From Rapana venosa (taxonomy: Eukaryota; Mollusca; Gastropoda; Neogastropoda; Muricidae): DNA of 64,000 nucleotides. The notes beneath the pieces were generated by a model. It was not told where the DNA came from. It did no database searches and was given only the letters and a program-made list of their open reading frames with translations. The position numbers and the translations under genes are program-made. Positions within the stretch are counted from its first letter, which is position 1, and every line of letters begins with the position of its first letter. Where the stretch lies: positions 67,757,839 to 67,821,838 of the forward strand of contig CM054134.1 of assembly GCA_028751875.1 (NCBI GenBank), in the 5' to 3' direction. Shown here in pieces: positions 34,172 to 45,721 of the stretch.

Positions 34172-34260
34172 ATTTTTACTGTCTTAGACTCAGTCTCTTT
34201 CACTTGACAATTTGCAGAGCCTCTTCACACTCGACCACTTTCCGCTGAAACCCTAAAAAC
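34172..34260 (-). other. Putative 5' exon of innexin A; start codon split by the intron
   Basis: On the minus strand this stretch ends ...AAAAAT followed by a strong donor GTGAGT at 34171. Joining it to the main exon, which starts with G at 31521, gives AT|G then TGG, so translation begins Met-Trp-Glu-Ser. Intron phase and position match innexin B, whose first coding exon ends ATGGCTAAAAT before GTAAGT. No ATG occurs within this exon in the right frame. The 5' limit is unknown and the exon is an inference. Confidence 0.5.
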
Positions 34261-34704
34261 AACATCATCACATTATTGATAATTTAAAACATCATTGGGT
34301 AGAAAAAATCCTAAACATTAAAATATACTGATGATAACACATCAATGAGTAAAAGTTTTTAGCTCAAGTTTCTGAATAAAAGTGATAGTGCTACTAAACG
34401 ATAAATCAAATGCTTAAATTTCTGAATAAAACATTATAAGTGATACCACTTAATATTGATCAAGAAAAGAAAAAAAGTAAAGAAAACAAACATTTAAGTA
34501 CTACAGTATTGTACACAAACCAAATCAAATCAAGCTTTAGAAACCAAACTCAATCAAACCTAACTGAACCGAACCAAAACAAACCAAATTAAACAGAGAT
34601 CTTCAATATAATGTGAAAATGATGATTAAAATCATTCCACCTCATTCTAAATAAATACACTTTTTATGGCTTCACTAATTCTAACTGGATAAGGGGGGAA
34701 GGGC

Positions 34705-35030
34705 AGGAGGGAGGTAGCCAAGTGGTTACAGCATCAAACTCATGCTCTGCATAAACTGAAAGCATACGTTTGAATCTCTGACGTGTCCATTTTAAGGGAT
34801 TTGTCCCCAAAAATGTTGTTCTTCTGGATTCCACTTCCCTGAAATGAAGTAAACGGAAGAGGCCATAAACGGAGGGTCCATATATATATACACCATTTTG
34901 CATACAAGCTAAAACCCCATGCAGCTATTGTAAAAGTCAGAGTAAGCCAGCTATGGATGGTGGGATCAATGACATGAACGCACCCAGCATGCATCCTGCT
35001 ACATGGAGAGGGATCAGTTCTGCCAGGTTC
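34705..35030 (+). mobile_element. Probable tRNA-derived SINE
   Basis: A box TAGCCAAGTGGTTACAGC and B-box-like ACGTTTGAATCTCTG at the left end, then a body containing GCTATGGATGGTGGGATCAA. Only one copy is visible here, so the assignment rests on the tRNA-like head. Confidence 0.45.
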
Positions 35031-35204
35031 AACTTAAACATGACAATGCGCCTGAAAAACTGGGTGCAGCCTGAATGACTCCTCAGGCAGTTAAGGGAGA
35101 AGTCAAGTGAAGTCAGTTGCCACAGGCTGAGAAAGAAGACTGAGATGGAATGGATAGCTAGCTGGTGAGGTGGACAGCAAACTGCAGAGTGAGGGGAGGT
35201 GCAT

Positions 35205-35470
35205 CAGTGTTCTAGAGGTAGGCTAACATACCCACTTTGAAAGTGACAAGTTGCTGGTTCAATCCTTGTTTGAACCCTAACTTTTCCCCATCTTTTACTG
35301 TTTTAGATCTTGAGTGGTAGTCTGGATACTAGTCTTTCAGATGAGACAAAAAATTGAGGTCCCATGTGCAACATACATTTAGTGTACATGAAAGAACCTA
35401 TGACAGCAAGAAAGTTGTCCCTGGTAAAATTCTGTAGACAAAAACACACTTTTTTAGAAAACAAATGTTT
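35205..35470 (+). mobile_element. SINE family S2, degenerate copy
   Basis: Weak match to S2: TTCTAGAGGTAGGCTAACAT, then GGTTCAATCC, GAGGTCCCATGTGCAACATA and GGTAAAATTCTGTAGACAAA. 3' end missing. Confidence 0.5.
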
Positions 35471-35826
35471 GTAAACACATGCAGGCAGAATTTTTCTGTT
35501 TTGAATAAGATAAAATAATTGATGGCACTGTACTTATGGCACCATGCTCTCTTATAAATTCATATCAGTAGACAGACACTTTAACTGAGTGCTTAAGACC
35601 ATTCAACTTCAATCCCTTGGGTCCATGAAGTCATGGGTTCAAATCTCAGCAGCGTGTGGTTAATTAAGAATAAGAATAAGAAGGGGGGGGGGGGGGGGGG
35701 GGTACAGGGGAGGGGAATTTTTATGATCTAGGTCAACTTCAAGTGCAGATCTGCCAGCGCTTTAATTCCCTTTATGTATATTATATCAGAAGATCAAATA
35801 TGCACATTAATCCAAGAACCTAAAAT

Positions 35827-36672
35827 TCATATATCAGCGTTTGATAGGTTACAGAAACATGAACATATCCAGCATCTTCTTCTTCTTCCTTTTTTGTCAT
35901 GTTTCTCCCAAGGGAGGTTTGACATTGATGAGCCTTCTCCATCTCTGTTTTGAGCTTCCTCCTTATTTATGCCCCTTTCTCTAAGATCATCTGCAATAGA
36001 GGCAGCCCAGGTCTTGCTAGGTCTTCCCTTTGGTCTCTTTCCATCCACTACAAAGTTCATTGCTCTTTTTATAATGTGGTGGTCTGCTTTCCATTAAACG
36101 TGCTCAAACCAGCGCAGTCTATTGGTACTAGCTACAGATTTCAAATCATCAACTTTGCACATTCTCCATAGTTCATTTGTGATCCTGTCTTCCCATTTGA
36201 TCTTTGTCATGTAGCATAGCATTTTGTTTTCACAGCTCTTCAACAAACGTTTGACGGTTTTTGTGAAAACCCATGTCTCCGAGCCACACAGGAGAACAGG
36301 TCTGATGCAGGCCTTATATATCAGGCAGCGTCTCTCCAGTGGAATTTTCTGATTTCTGAGCAGACTTGCCAATTCTTTCCATTTCTTCCAAGCACTCGCA
36401 ATCCTGGTTCTGACAGCTAACTCAGATTTTGCTTCGCAGCTCATCATCTCTCCCAGGTAGCAGAATTCGTCTACCACTTCTATCTTCCCTTGCTCAAATT
36501 CTAGCTCCTCCTTTCCTGCATCAGTATTGTCTTCACCCTTCTTATTCATACAACTGGGGCAGACAAATACTCCGTCCTCCTTCTTCAGACTTTTGAGCTT
36601 TGAGCATCTTTTGTGACACCAATATTGACATTTGGAGCATTTGATCGAATTGTGAACATATCCAGCATACAA
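35827..36672 (-). mobile_element. Degenerate LINE end: zinc-finger linker plus reverse-transcriptase C-terminus
   Basis: A Cys/His cluster (IKCSKCQYWCHKRCSKL ... FVCPSC) is followed by KIEVVDEFCYLGEMMSCEAK, LLCGSETWVFTK and STNRLRWFEHV. After a frame change it continues KRPKGRPSKTW..SIADDLRE. This arrangement is known from invertebrate LINEs. 5' truncated and frame-broken. Confidence 0.7.
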
Positions 36673-36800
36673 CGATCAATTATGTATTCCTGAAGTTGTA
36701 ATGTGGCCACCATTATCCTGATTATGATGGTCACATACACATCTCACCATCAATGAACCTCTAACTGAGGAACATTTGGCAAACAGAAATTCAATACAAG

Positions 36801-37045
36801 AAGGAAGGTAACAGGACGGTGAAGATATTCACCTGCCTAACATTAAACTATGAGGTTCTGGGTTCAATTCCTAGCCTTGTCCTCCCAGTTTGATGGAGAA
36901 ACAAACTGAATATCAAAGTCCTTTGGGTGCCAAGGTCCCATGTGTGAATGTACGTAGAACATCTTGCGCACACAATAAAAACTCTTTCTGCCTTTCACTT
37001 TGGAAGAGAAGGCCATTCTGTTCTGGTCAGAATGGATACAAAATC
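36801..37045 (+). mobile_element. SINE family S1, head II, tail truncated
   Basis: The head II B-box region GAGGTTCTGGGTTCAATTCC leads into the body (ATCTTGCGCACACAATAAAA) and ends after the ATGGATACAAAATC segment. Confidence 0.65.
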
Positions 37046-37435
37046 ATTTTTAAAAAACCTTGAAAAGTCAGCCAAAGTGCTATCTACTTGGAGTTTTTAA
37101 AAAAGCTCTTCCAAGAAATAACATACACTATATAGAGAGATCTACAAATGAAATAGTTATTGGCAATGAAATGCTGATTTCATTTGCTTTTCCATACCTA
37201 CTCTCTCGCTTTCTTTCACTCTGGCAATCTAATAATGATGCTCATCATGATAAATAACAAAAGTTCAAAATAAAAATTGATACCTCTGTTGATAGGTCTA
37301 TTTAGTATTTCATTTTAAATACACACACACACATACACACACACACACACAGTGTCACACATACAAACACACACACAGAATATTAGTCTATTACAGAGCC
37401 TACTCAACACACACATACAGAGTACAGTAGGGGAC

Positions 37436-37770
37436 GATGGGATAGCCTGGTGGTTAGAGTGATGTATTCGTGACCTACTGATCCTGGTTCAATTCTCGTT
37501 CAAGAGGATTTCTCCTCTGGAGTTAATATCAACGCCAACTCCACTCTCCCAAAAAGTCTTCCCTGATGAGACTATACACCGAGGTCCCGTCTGCAAACAA
37601 TGCAGAACATCTTGCGCACATGTTGAAACCTGTTCCACTTTTCGGAAGAGTAGGCCATTGTGTGCTGGTGGGAATGGATGACAAAAATGACAAAACTGCA
37701 TACACACAGGGACAGGATGAAAAAAAGCGCATGAGTGCTAATTCCATTATCCTCGAAATAAAAGAATAAA
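37436..37770 (+). mobile_element. SINE family S1, head I with tail B, near complete
   Basis: Head I (ATAGCCTGGTGGTTAGAGTG with B box GGTTCAATTC), the complete body and tail B ending CCATTATCCTCGAAATAAAA. About 335 bases; this copy defines the head I/tail B version. Confidence 0.78.
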
Positions 37771-37973
37771 AATAAAACACATGGGCACACACACAGTTAC
37801 ACACACAGTTTCCATCTCTTTGATAACTGTGATCATACAATCTAAAAGTGGCAAAGCAAAATCTAAAGGACTGAGATACTATAGGCTGATTTATTTATAA
37901 CCTTATTATTATTATTATTGATCAGTGTCACATAGATAAACCTAACACTGTCAGTCTGAACTGTTCAATGTAG

Positions 37974-38022
<49 letters not shown>

Positions 38023-38029
38023 TATATAT
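37974..38029 (+). repeat. (AT)n microsatellite
   Basis: Nearly perfect AT run, interrupted once. Confidence 0.95.
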
Positions 38030-38892
38030 GTTTATCTAGATCTCCCAATCTCTCTTATCTGAGAATTGTTTTCAGTTTTTAACTCACCTTCAAGCTGATA
38101 CAAACATAAACTGTAACCCACTGATAAAAGTATACATGTATGTACTTCATAAGAGATAGCCCAGTAGCCTGGTTTCGACCACAGGCATCCATTTATAGCT
38201 CAGTGGTTGAGCATAGCTAGGCCCAAAGCCTAAGGGCTTAATAATGTCTGTCTCCTCAGTCAGTGCCGCGCTCATCATACAATAGTCAATAGGCCTACCA
38301 AATGTTCATGAATGATACATTTTTGTTACAGGTCAATTAATTTTATTTTAAATGACAGAATCTGAGTAAACTTATATAAACAGAAAAATCGTACATACCA
38401 AGACAGACAATAATGCAAACTGAAACTCCTGACAAAACAGCCAGCCTATCTTTGTGTACCACTGGCCAGTTGAAATCTCTTCCAGTAATTTCAAAGCCGG
38501 GAAAGTGGTGTGTCGAAATAGGCCTAGGCTACAGTCAACTTACGGGCTGTGTGAGCCGGAGATAGGCTTGAGCGTCCGTCTTTCTTACACAAAGGCCGTC
38601 ATTGGACAATCCCAGATTGACACACCCCCTCTGCTGCACTCAGGAATTCCGGTGTGGAGTGTGACTGGTGACACGTACTTTAAATGCAATCTGACACTTT
38701 ACATGTGTTTACATCTATTTTGTTGTTGTTTAATTTTTCTAACATTAAAAATCCAGTTTGATACCATGTTTCACACACTAATTGCATGCAATCATTTTCG
38801 ACATGGATAAAAGTAAAGGCAAATTCATACAGACATGGGAACAATTTCAGACTGTTTCCCAAATTTGTAACGTCCTTGCTTGAGACAGAGTG

Positions 38893-39085
38893 AGAGAGGG
38901 TGATGGCTGAGCGGTTAAAGCAACAGATTGTATATTACGCCAGGTTCTCATGAATAGCAGTTCGATTCTTCTGAAACTGTACTCACGCCCACTCCATCCC
39001 TTATTTGTCTGTCTCTGTGATCTTCCGAGTCCCTTCTGGGATTTCTCTCGCCATGTTTACCTCATTCATAACGGGCGGTTAGAGT
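38893..39085 (+). mobile_element. Probable tRNA-derived SINE
   Basis: A box TGGCTGAGCGGTTAAAGC and B box GCAGTTCGATTCTTC resemble a Leu/Ser tRNA. The body following (ACGCCCACTCCATCCCTTAT) is not tRNA. Single copy in this window. Confidence 0.5.
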
Positions 39086-39162
39086 GATGCATTCAGAACA
39101 TACCAACCAATAAGTCAAAATAACACGCATTCAAAAAAGACAATAAACTTCGGTACTTATAT

Positions 39163-39164
<2 letters not shown>

Positions 39165-39208
<44 letters not shown>
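39165..39208 (+). repeat. (GA)n microsatellite
   Basis: Perfect GA run. Confidence 0.95.
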
Positions 39209-39210
<2 letters not shown>

Positions 39211-39477
39211 TGTTTATTGAGAGTAAATGGATAAGCTCATGGCCTTTTTACATCATGCTCTCAACAAAACAAAACAAAACAAAACAAACAAAAAACCCCG
39301 CAAACAATAACACACCAAAAGGAAAATCCAAAAATGATTATTATAATCAAATACTATAAATGAGAACTAGATACAATGACGATGACTGTCATAAAAGGGA
39401 AACAATTGAGAAGGAAAGAAAAGCAAACAAACAAACACAGACAAACGAGTATTTTAAAAAGCACACCCAAAAACCAC

Positions 39478-39479
<2 letters not shown>

Positions 39480-39546
<67 letters not shown>

Positions 39547-39605
39547 CAGACAACAGACAGACAGAGACAGAGACAGACAGCAGACGGACATACAGATGGA
39601 CAGAC
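39480..39605 (+). repeat. (GA)n and (GACA)n tract
   Basis: Perfect GA to 39535, then GACA/CAGACAGA repeats to about 39605. Confidence 0.95.
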
Positions 39606-39929
39606 AGGGTAAAACAGCAAAGGACATAGAGAGTGAGAGGAGGGGGAGGGAGGGAGTGGCTTACAGAGTTATGGACAGTGTGGGGACAGAGATAGATAGA
39701 CAGGAAAACGAGAAAAAACAAAACAACAACAACAACAACAAAAGACGTGAAGAATGAAATCGCATTAAACATGAATTGTGTGCTAATGACTACTACAGAT
39801 GATTAAACATGAATTGTGTGCTAATGACTACTAGAGATAAGGATTTCCGACACAAACATGAAATTCCAATCATAACAATTCAAAAAGATGTATGTGATAG
39901 CCTTTCTTAAATGAAGACAAAGTAGGCTT

Positions 39930-42450
39930 CTGTTTTAGATAATAATAATAAAAAATAAAATTTATATAGCCTAGGCTATATCTTGCAAAAAACAAATCAA
40001 AGGGCTTTCATTCATCCTACTCATTCACATGCAGCCTTACAAATTCAAATGTATACACACAAGCTCGCACGCACGCACCACGCACGCACACACACACACA
40101 CACAACACACACACACATACACACACACACATACACACAACCGCGCGCGCGCGTGCGCGCGCGCCCGCTTGTACACTCGGCAGGGTGATGGGGTTTGGGC
40201 TGTTGAAGGCAGGACAAAAATGAAATGGAAGAAGAGGGGAGAATCTTAGGTTTGAAATAAATGTGTCTTGAGGCCGAATTTAAAAGTGTCATAAGAAGGC
40301 TTTTGAGGAAGGGAGAGAGGGAGGTCATTCCAGATGGATGGACCAGAAACAGAAAGAGTGAGGGCCAACAGTGGATTGGTTGAATCTAGGTATTCTTAGC
40401 ACAAGGTATCTGCAGCAGATTGGAGGGAACAGAAGGAATGTACAGGTGAAGACATTCACAGAGGTAGGAAGGTGCTGTTTTATGGAGGCATTTGTAACAG
40501 AGGGTACTGATCTTATAGTTTACTCTCTGTGGCACAGGCAACCAGTGGAGAGATCGCAAGATAGGAGAAACGTGCTCAGAGCTGCAGAGTTTTGTATACT
40601 TTGAAGGGAGTGGATAGATGATGCTGGCAGACCAGTCAGAAGAGAATTGCAATAGTCCAGACCTGAGAGAATGTGACTAGTTTGGATGTTGCAACAGTGG
40701 ACAGGTACTTCCGAACTGCACTGATGCCCCGCAATTAATAGTAGCAGGACTGGCAGGTTTGGGTGATGAATTTTTGCATGGAGAGTGTGTTGTCTATAAT
40801 GACACCTAGATATTTCACAGCAGTAGATAGAGGGACAGACATATTGCCAAATTCTATTGAAGCTGTTGTGATGGAAGAGAGTTTGTGTTTGGTCCCTACA
40901 AGGATGGCTTTGGTTTTATCTGCATTTAGCTGTAACTTGTTTTGTATCATCCAGTTTGGGATATCTTGAAGGCAGAAGGACATATTAATCAAGAGAGAAG
41001 GCAGATTTCAGGAGCATCACTGCTAAGAATTTGAGAGTCGTCTGCATAGAAATGATGGTTGATCTGATGATGATTTATTATGTGTGAAAGAGAAGCAGTG
41101 TAGAGTGTGAAAAGAACAGGGCCAAGAGCTGATCCCTGTGGGACTCCACATTCCAGTTTGGCAGGTGTTGATTGAATCTTGTTTATTGCAACTGTGTGGA
41201 ATCGATCTGTAAGGTATGAGCTGAACCAGTTGAGGGCTGTGCCTTTAATACCAAAAGTCTTTTGGAGACGGGGGAGAAGAATTGAGTGGTCTATAGTGTC
41301 GAAGGCTGCAGATAAGTCGAGAAGAGTGATAAGGGAGATTTTTCCTGAATCAGATGCATGTAGAAGCGTGTTTAAGGTGTGGACTAGGGTGGTTTCGGTG
41401 CTGTGGTTGTCGAGATAGGCAGACTGAAAAGGGGGAAGGAGACTGTTTGAATGAAGGTGGCTGTTGAGTTGTATCAGAACAACTTTTCCAAGGACTTTAG
41501 AGATGAACGGGAGGTTGGATACAGGTCTATAATTCTTCAGAGTGTTAGGATCAAGGTCGTGCTTCTTGAGTAAAGGTGTAACTATTGCAGTTTTGAGAGC
41601 TGCTGGGAAAATTCCTGAAAGAAGTGATGAGTTTACTATTTTTGTAATAGTGGGTATAAGCTGTGGAAGGCACTGAGTAAAAAGAGAAGCAGGTATAGGA
41701 TCAAGATCATATAATTTTATTTTCATTTCTTTCAGAATTCTCGCGATTTCTTTCTTGCTTGATGGATGAAAGTAAAGGAGAGGAGTGCCAGAAAATTGGG
41801 GGTCAGAAATTGCTGGCTGAAAAGGAGTCTGATCCAAACTAGATCGAATGTTGCGGACTTTGTTAGAAAATAATGCAGAAAATATAGAAGGAAGTTGAGA
41901 GTGGTTGTAGATAGAAGGCAGAGGGCTAGCCTTCCTAGATCCAAGAAAGAGTGGATGTGAGGGAAAAGAGAGATTTCATAGAGGTGGCATCAAGAACTTG
42001 AGAAGAGTAATATTTTTGATGAATGGATTAAGATTTTGACTTTGTTGATTTGTTAAGGAAGAAGCTGTTTGTTTATCTCAGTTTTGTTTTTCGCCATTGC
42101 TGCTCTAGCTGTCGGCGTTTGCGTTTTGCGATCAGAATGTTCGTAGGAGTACCATGGTGCACAGGGCCTATCAGGTAGGAAATGGTCAGTGGGAGGTGCA
42201 TGGTCATCAAGAAGTTGGCTGAGAACGGTATTATAGTGTTTAGAAGGGTCAGTATGGTAAGGGATTTGTGATAGATGTTCAGCAGCTTGAGAAAGAAAAG
42301 TTTGAATATCTAAGGCTTTGAGGTTACGATGGGCTTCTTCTTTCTAATAGGCTTTGCAATGTTGAGGAAGAAAAGAATGGCAGAATTATCGAGATAGGGA
42401 CTGAGATGTGACTAGACCTTGTGAGACATTGGTGATAAGGCAGTCTAAGT
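39930..42450 (-). mobile_element. L2/CR1-clade LINE, 5' truncated, broken
   Basis: A minus-strand frame at 41837-40989 encodes an L2-type reverse transcriptase: LKNYRPVSNLPFISKVLGKV, ITLLDLSAAFDTIDHSILL, LECGVPQGSALGPVLFTLYT and the catalytic FYADD. Continuations at 40992-40735 (LNADKTKAILVGTKHKL) and 40652-40386 (LHWLPVPQRVNYKISTLCYK) are in other frames. Upstream 42100-42450 has the linker typical between endonuclease and polymerase. The 3' end (39.93-40.38 kb) recurs at 9.1 and 20.7 kb. No endonuclease domain is present. Confidence 0.82.
40065..40165 (+). repeat. (CA)n with a (CG)n core
   Basis: CA repeats followed by GCGCGCGCGTGCGCGCGCGC-like sequence, inside the L2-like LINE 3' region. 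Confidence 0.92.
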
Positions 42451-42463
42451 GATAAGCCAGTCT

Positions 42464-45400
42464 TGACTTACTTGACTTATGCCTCTTGGTTCCTTGGGGA
42501 ACATAGGGCTGCAATAACACCCCTCCAACAAACTCAGTTTTGGGAGATCCTCTTCAGCTCCGCCCATGTCATTCCGGCTGCCTTCTTTCTTCCTCAACAC
42601 TTCTGTGCCAGGTCTGTTTTGGTCGACCAACTTTCCCTTCCCTTGTGGATTCCATGCCTGGTGACATTTGACGCAGGCTTGCCTAGTGTATGGCTGATCC
42701 ATCCCCACTTCCTTTGTTTAATAATGAACTCGATTGGGGTTTGTCTGGTCCTGTCCCACAGTTGTTTGTTGGATATGACTTCCGGCCACCTGATGTTGAG
42801 GATGTTCCTGAGGCATTTGTTGGTAAATGACTGGAGTTTGTGGGTGTTGATTTTTGTTACCCACCAGGTTTCTGAGCCATAAAGTAGGACCGATTTGACA
42901 TTGGTGTTGTAGATCCGAATCTTGTTTTGAAATGACAGGGCTGTTGACCACCAAATTGGCCGAAGGGTGTTGAAGGCGTGATGGGCTTTGTTGATTCGGC
43001 ACTTGATGTCTTCATCTGTTCCCCCATCTTTACTGACGACACTGCCCAGGTAAATAAACTTGCTGACTTCCTTGATGGTTTCTTAATGCAGTCGCACTGG
43101 GTCATGTGTTTTGTTGTTCACCCTCATGACCTCCATCTTCCCGATGTTGATTTGGAGGCCAGTCTTTTCAGCTTCTTCAGCAACACGACAAAGCTTCTCT
43201 TGTGCGTCTTGTTGCCTGTGGGAGAGAAGGATGATGTCGTCTGCGAAGTCCAGGCCTTCCAGCTGCTTCACGAGGGTCCACTGTATGCCGGTTCTCCTGC
43301 CTGCTGTGGCCTGCTGCATTATCCAGTCAACCACCAACAGGAAGATGGTTGGCAACAACAGACAGCCCTGACGAACACTGGTCTGTACGGAGAAGGCTTC
43401 CGTCAGTTTCCCTTCATAGATGATTTGACAGGTGGCATCTTCATATAGCTGCTGGATGATGGTGATGAACTTTGGTGGAAAGCCATAGTGATGCATCAGT
43501 TTTCAAATGACATCTCTGTCGACGCTGTCAAATGCCTTCTGGAAGTCGACAAAGACTGAATATAGAGGGGTCTGCCATTCCAGGGACTGCTCAATGATGA
43601 TTCGCATTGTGGCGATTTGATCTGTGCATGATCTGTCTTGCCTAAAGCCTGCCTGTTCATCGCGAAGTGTCTTGTCCAGTGCTGTCTTCAGTCTGTCTAG
43701 CATGATCCTTGTCAGCACTTTCCCTGGGATGGACAGTAACATGATTCCTCTCCAGTTGTTGCAGGAGGACAGGTCCCCTTTCTTTAGCAGCTTTATGAGA
43801 TGGCCTTTCTTCCAGTCTTCTGGTACACTCTCTTGCTCCCAGATCTTGTGTAGGAGTGGGTATAACATCTCAGTGGAAGTTTGGATGTCTCCCTTCAGTG
43901 CTTCAGGTGGTATACAGTCTGGGCCTGCTGCTTTGCCTGATTTGAGTGACTTTATGGCTTTGGTGATCTCATTCTTGGTAGGGGGGCCGGTGTTGATGCC
44001 AAGGATTTCAGTAGGTGGGGGGATATCTGGTGGCACGGGTGGTGCAGGTCTGTTGAGCGTTTCTTTGAAGTGCTCTGCCCATCTTGCTCTCTGGTCCTCC
44101 TCACCTGGCATGGTATTGCCATTCTTATCTTTGGCAGGGCAGCTAGGTTTGCTGTTTTTTCCTGAGAGAGTTCTCGTGATCTCGTATAGTCTCTATATTT
44201 CTTTGGCCTGCAGCAGTCTCTGCTTCCTGAGTCAGTCCCTCAATGAATTTTCTCTTGTCTTTTCTTGCACTTCTCTTTACTGCCCGGTTTTTGTTCCAGT
44301 AGCATGCTTGCAGTTCCTGTTTCTTTTCTTGATCTTGTGTTCGGTTGATCTGATCTTTCAGCTGTTTTCTCTCGGTGATCAGTGCCCATGTTTTTGTTGT
44401 CAGCCACTCCTTGTATTTTCTTGTTTTCTTTCCTAGTACTGTTTGGCATGTTGTCTTCCAGGTCTCACGAAGACTCTGCCATTGCTCTTCAACTCTTTCC
44501 TCTGGCAGCTGAGAAAGCACACTGAAGTTGTTCCTCAGTTCGAGTCTGAATTCTTCTATTTTTTCTCTTTCCTTCAGGCTTTGCACGTTGAACTTGTGTG
44601 ATGGTCTTCCTGCCCGGTCGATGTAGGCTTTGAGCTTTGTCTTGAGGATGGTCTGACGCTGCATCTGCTCAGCGCTTCACCCTGACATCATGCAGGCTCC
44701 TTCTCCACTTTGGCCCGATGGTGATGTGGTCAATCTGGTTTTCAGTCTTGCCATCGGGGGAAGTCCATGTGGTCTTGTGGACTTTCTTGTGGGGAAAGAT
44801 GGTGCCTCCAATGACCAGGTCGTTGAACATGCAAAATTCTGTTAAAAGTTCTCCATTTTCATTTTGTTCTCCAGTGCCATGTCTGCCCTTGATCAGTTCT
44901 CTGTTTGTGTTGTCTGTCCCCACTTTGGCATTCATGTCTCCCATTAGTATTTTTAGGTCCCTCTTTGGTGCTTTGTCCATGATGGTCTGGACTTGTTCCA
45001 AGAAGTTTTCTTTACCTTCTAACTCTGCTGTATTTGTTGGAGCATAGCACTGAAGGATGGTAACCTTTCTGCCTTTTGAGTTGAAGTGTGCTGTGAGGAT
45101 CCATGGTGACACTGGTTCCTAGGACAGCAGTGCTTGCGTTGCTTCGGTATTATCAACAGCGCTACTCCATGTGTGTGGGGTTGGCCTTCTTCCTGTCCAG
45201 AGTAGATGATAGTGTCTCCACTCGCAAGTTTTGTCTGCCCAGTTCCATTCCATCTGGTCTCGCACAGGCCAAGGATCTTTAGGTTGTACCTGTGCATTTC
45301 TCTACACACCTGTGCTGTTTTTCCAGTTTCGTACAGGGCTCTGATGTTCCAGGTCCCTATCCTGGTTGTTGACTTGGTTGTTAGAAGAATTGTCGCACAC

Positions 45401-45711
45401 TGGCTTCCCAAGGCTTTCACCAGCACCTGTCATAGGCTCTACCAGAGAGGACTCTTCCCCAACCATGTCGCTTGCATGAGGTAATGTTGCAGTTTCTGTA
45501 ACAGACTAGTTTTTAAGTGAATGGGTCGTTAGCCCAATGCACAACCCCCAACCTGGAGGACCAGGGTGCATCGTTTAGTCTGGCTCCTCCCCCACAGACC
45601 TGTTGAGCATGGTTGAACCTGCCAGAGGCTGAAGCTCCCACCCACATAGCTCTGGGGGGCATTGAAGCAGGCAAGCCATCCTACCACAGCGACACACTAT
45701 CGGGACAGGAA
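42464..45711 (-). mobile_element. APE-type LINE, nearly full length, frame-broken, with target-site duplication
   Basis: Reading leftwards, the endonuclease starts near 45370 (RIGTWNIRALYETGKTAQVC, then GDMNAKVGTDN and TENQIDHITIGPKWRRSLHD). The reverse transcriptase follows (IKSLKSGKAAGPDCIPPEAL, DEQAGFRQDRSCTDQIAT, VDFQKAFDSVDRDVI, VRQGCLLLPTIF, LDFADDIILLSH), and the tail VKCHQAWNPQGKGK ends near 42470. Several frameshifts and stops separate these pieces. AAGCCAGTCT flanks the element at 42454-42463 and 45712-45721. The clade is probably RTE/Nimb-like but was not resolved. Confidence 0.8.
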
Positions 45712-45721
45712 AAGCCAGTCT

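Noticed and set aside
39360..39629. Arg/Glu-rich open frame
   Set aside because: Arises from GA and GACA microsatellites.
42464..45711. Functional reverse-transcriptase/endonuclease gene
   Set aside because: Domains are recognisable but spread over several frames with stops; a dead copy.
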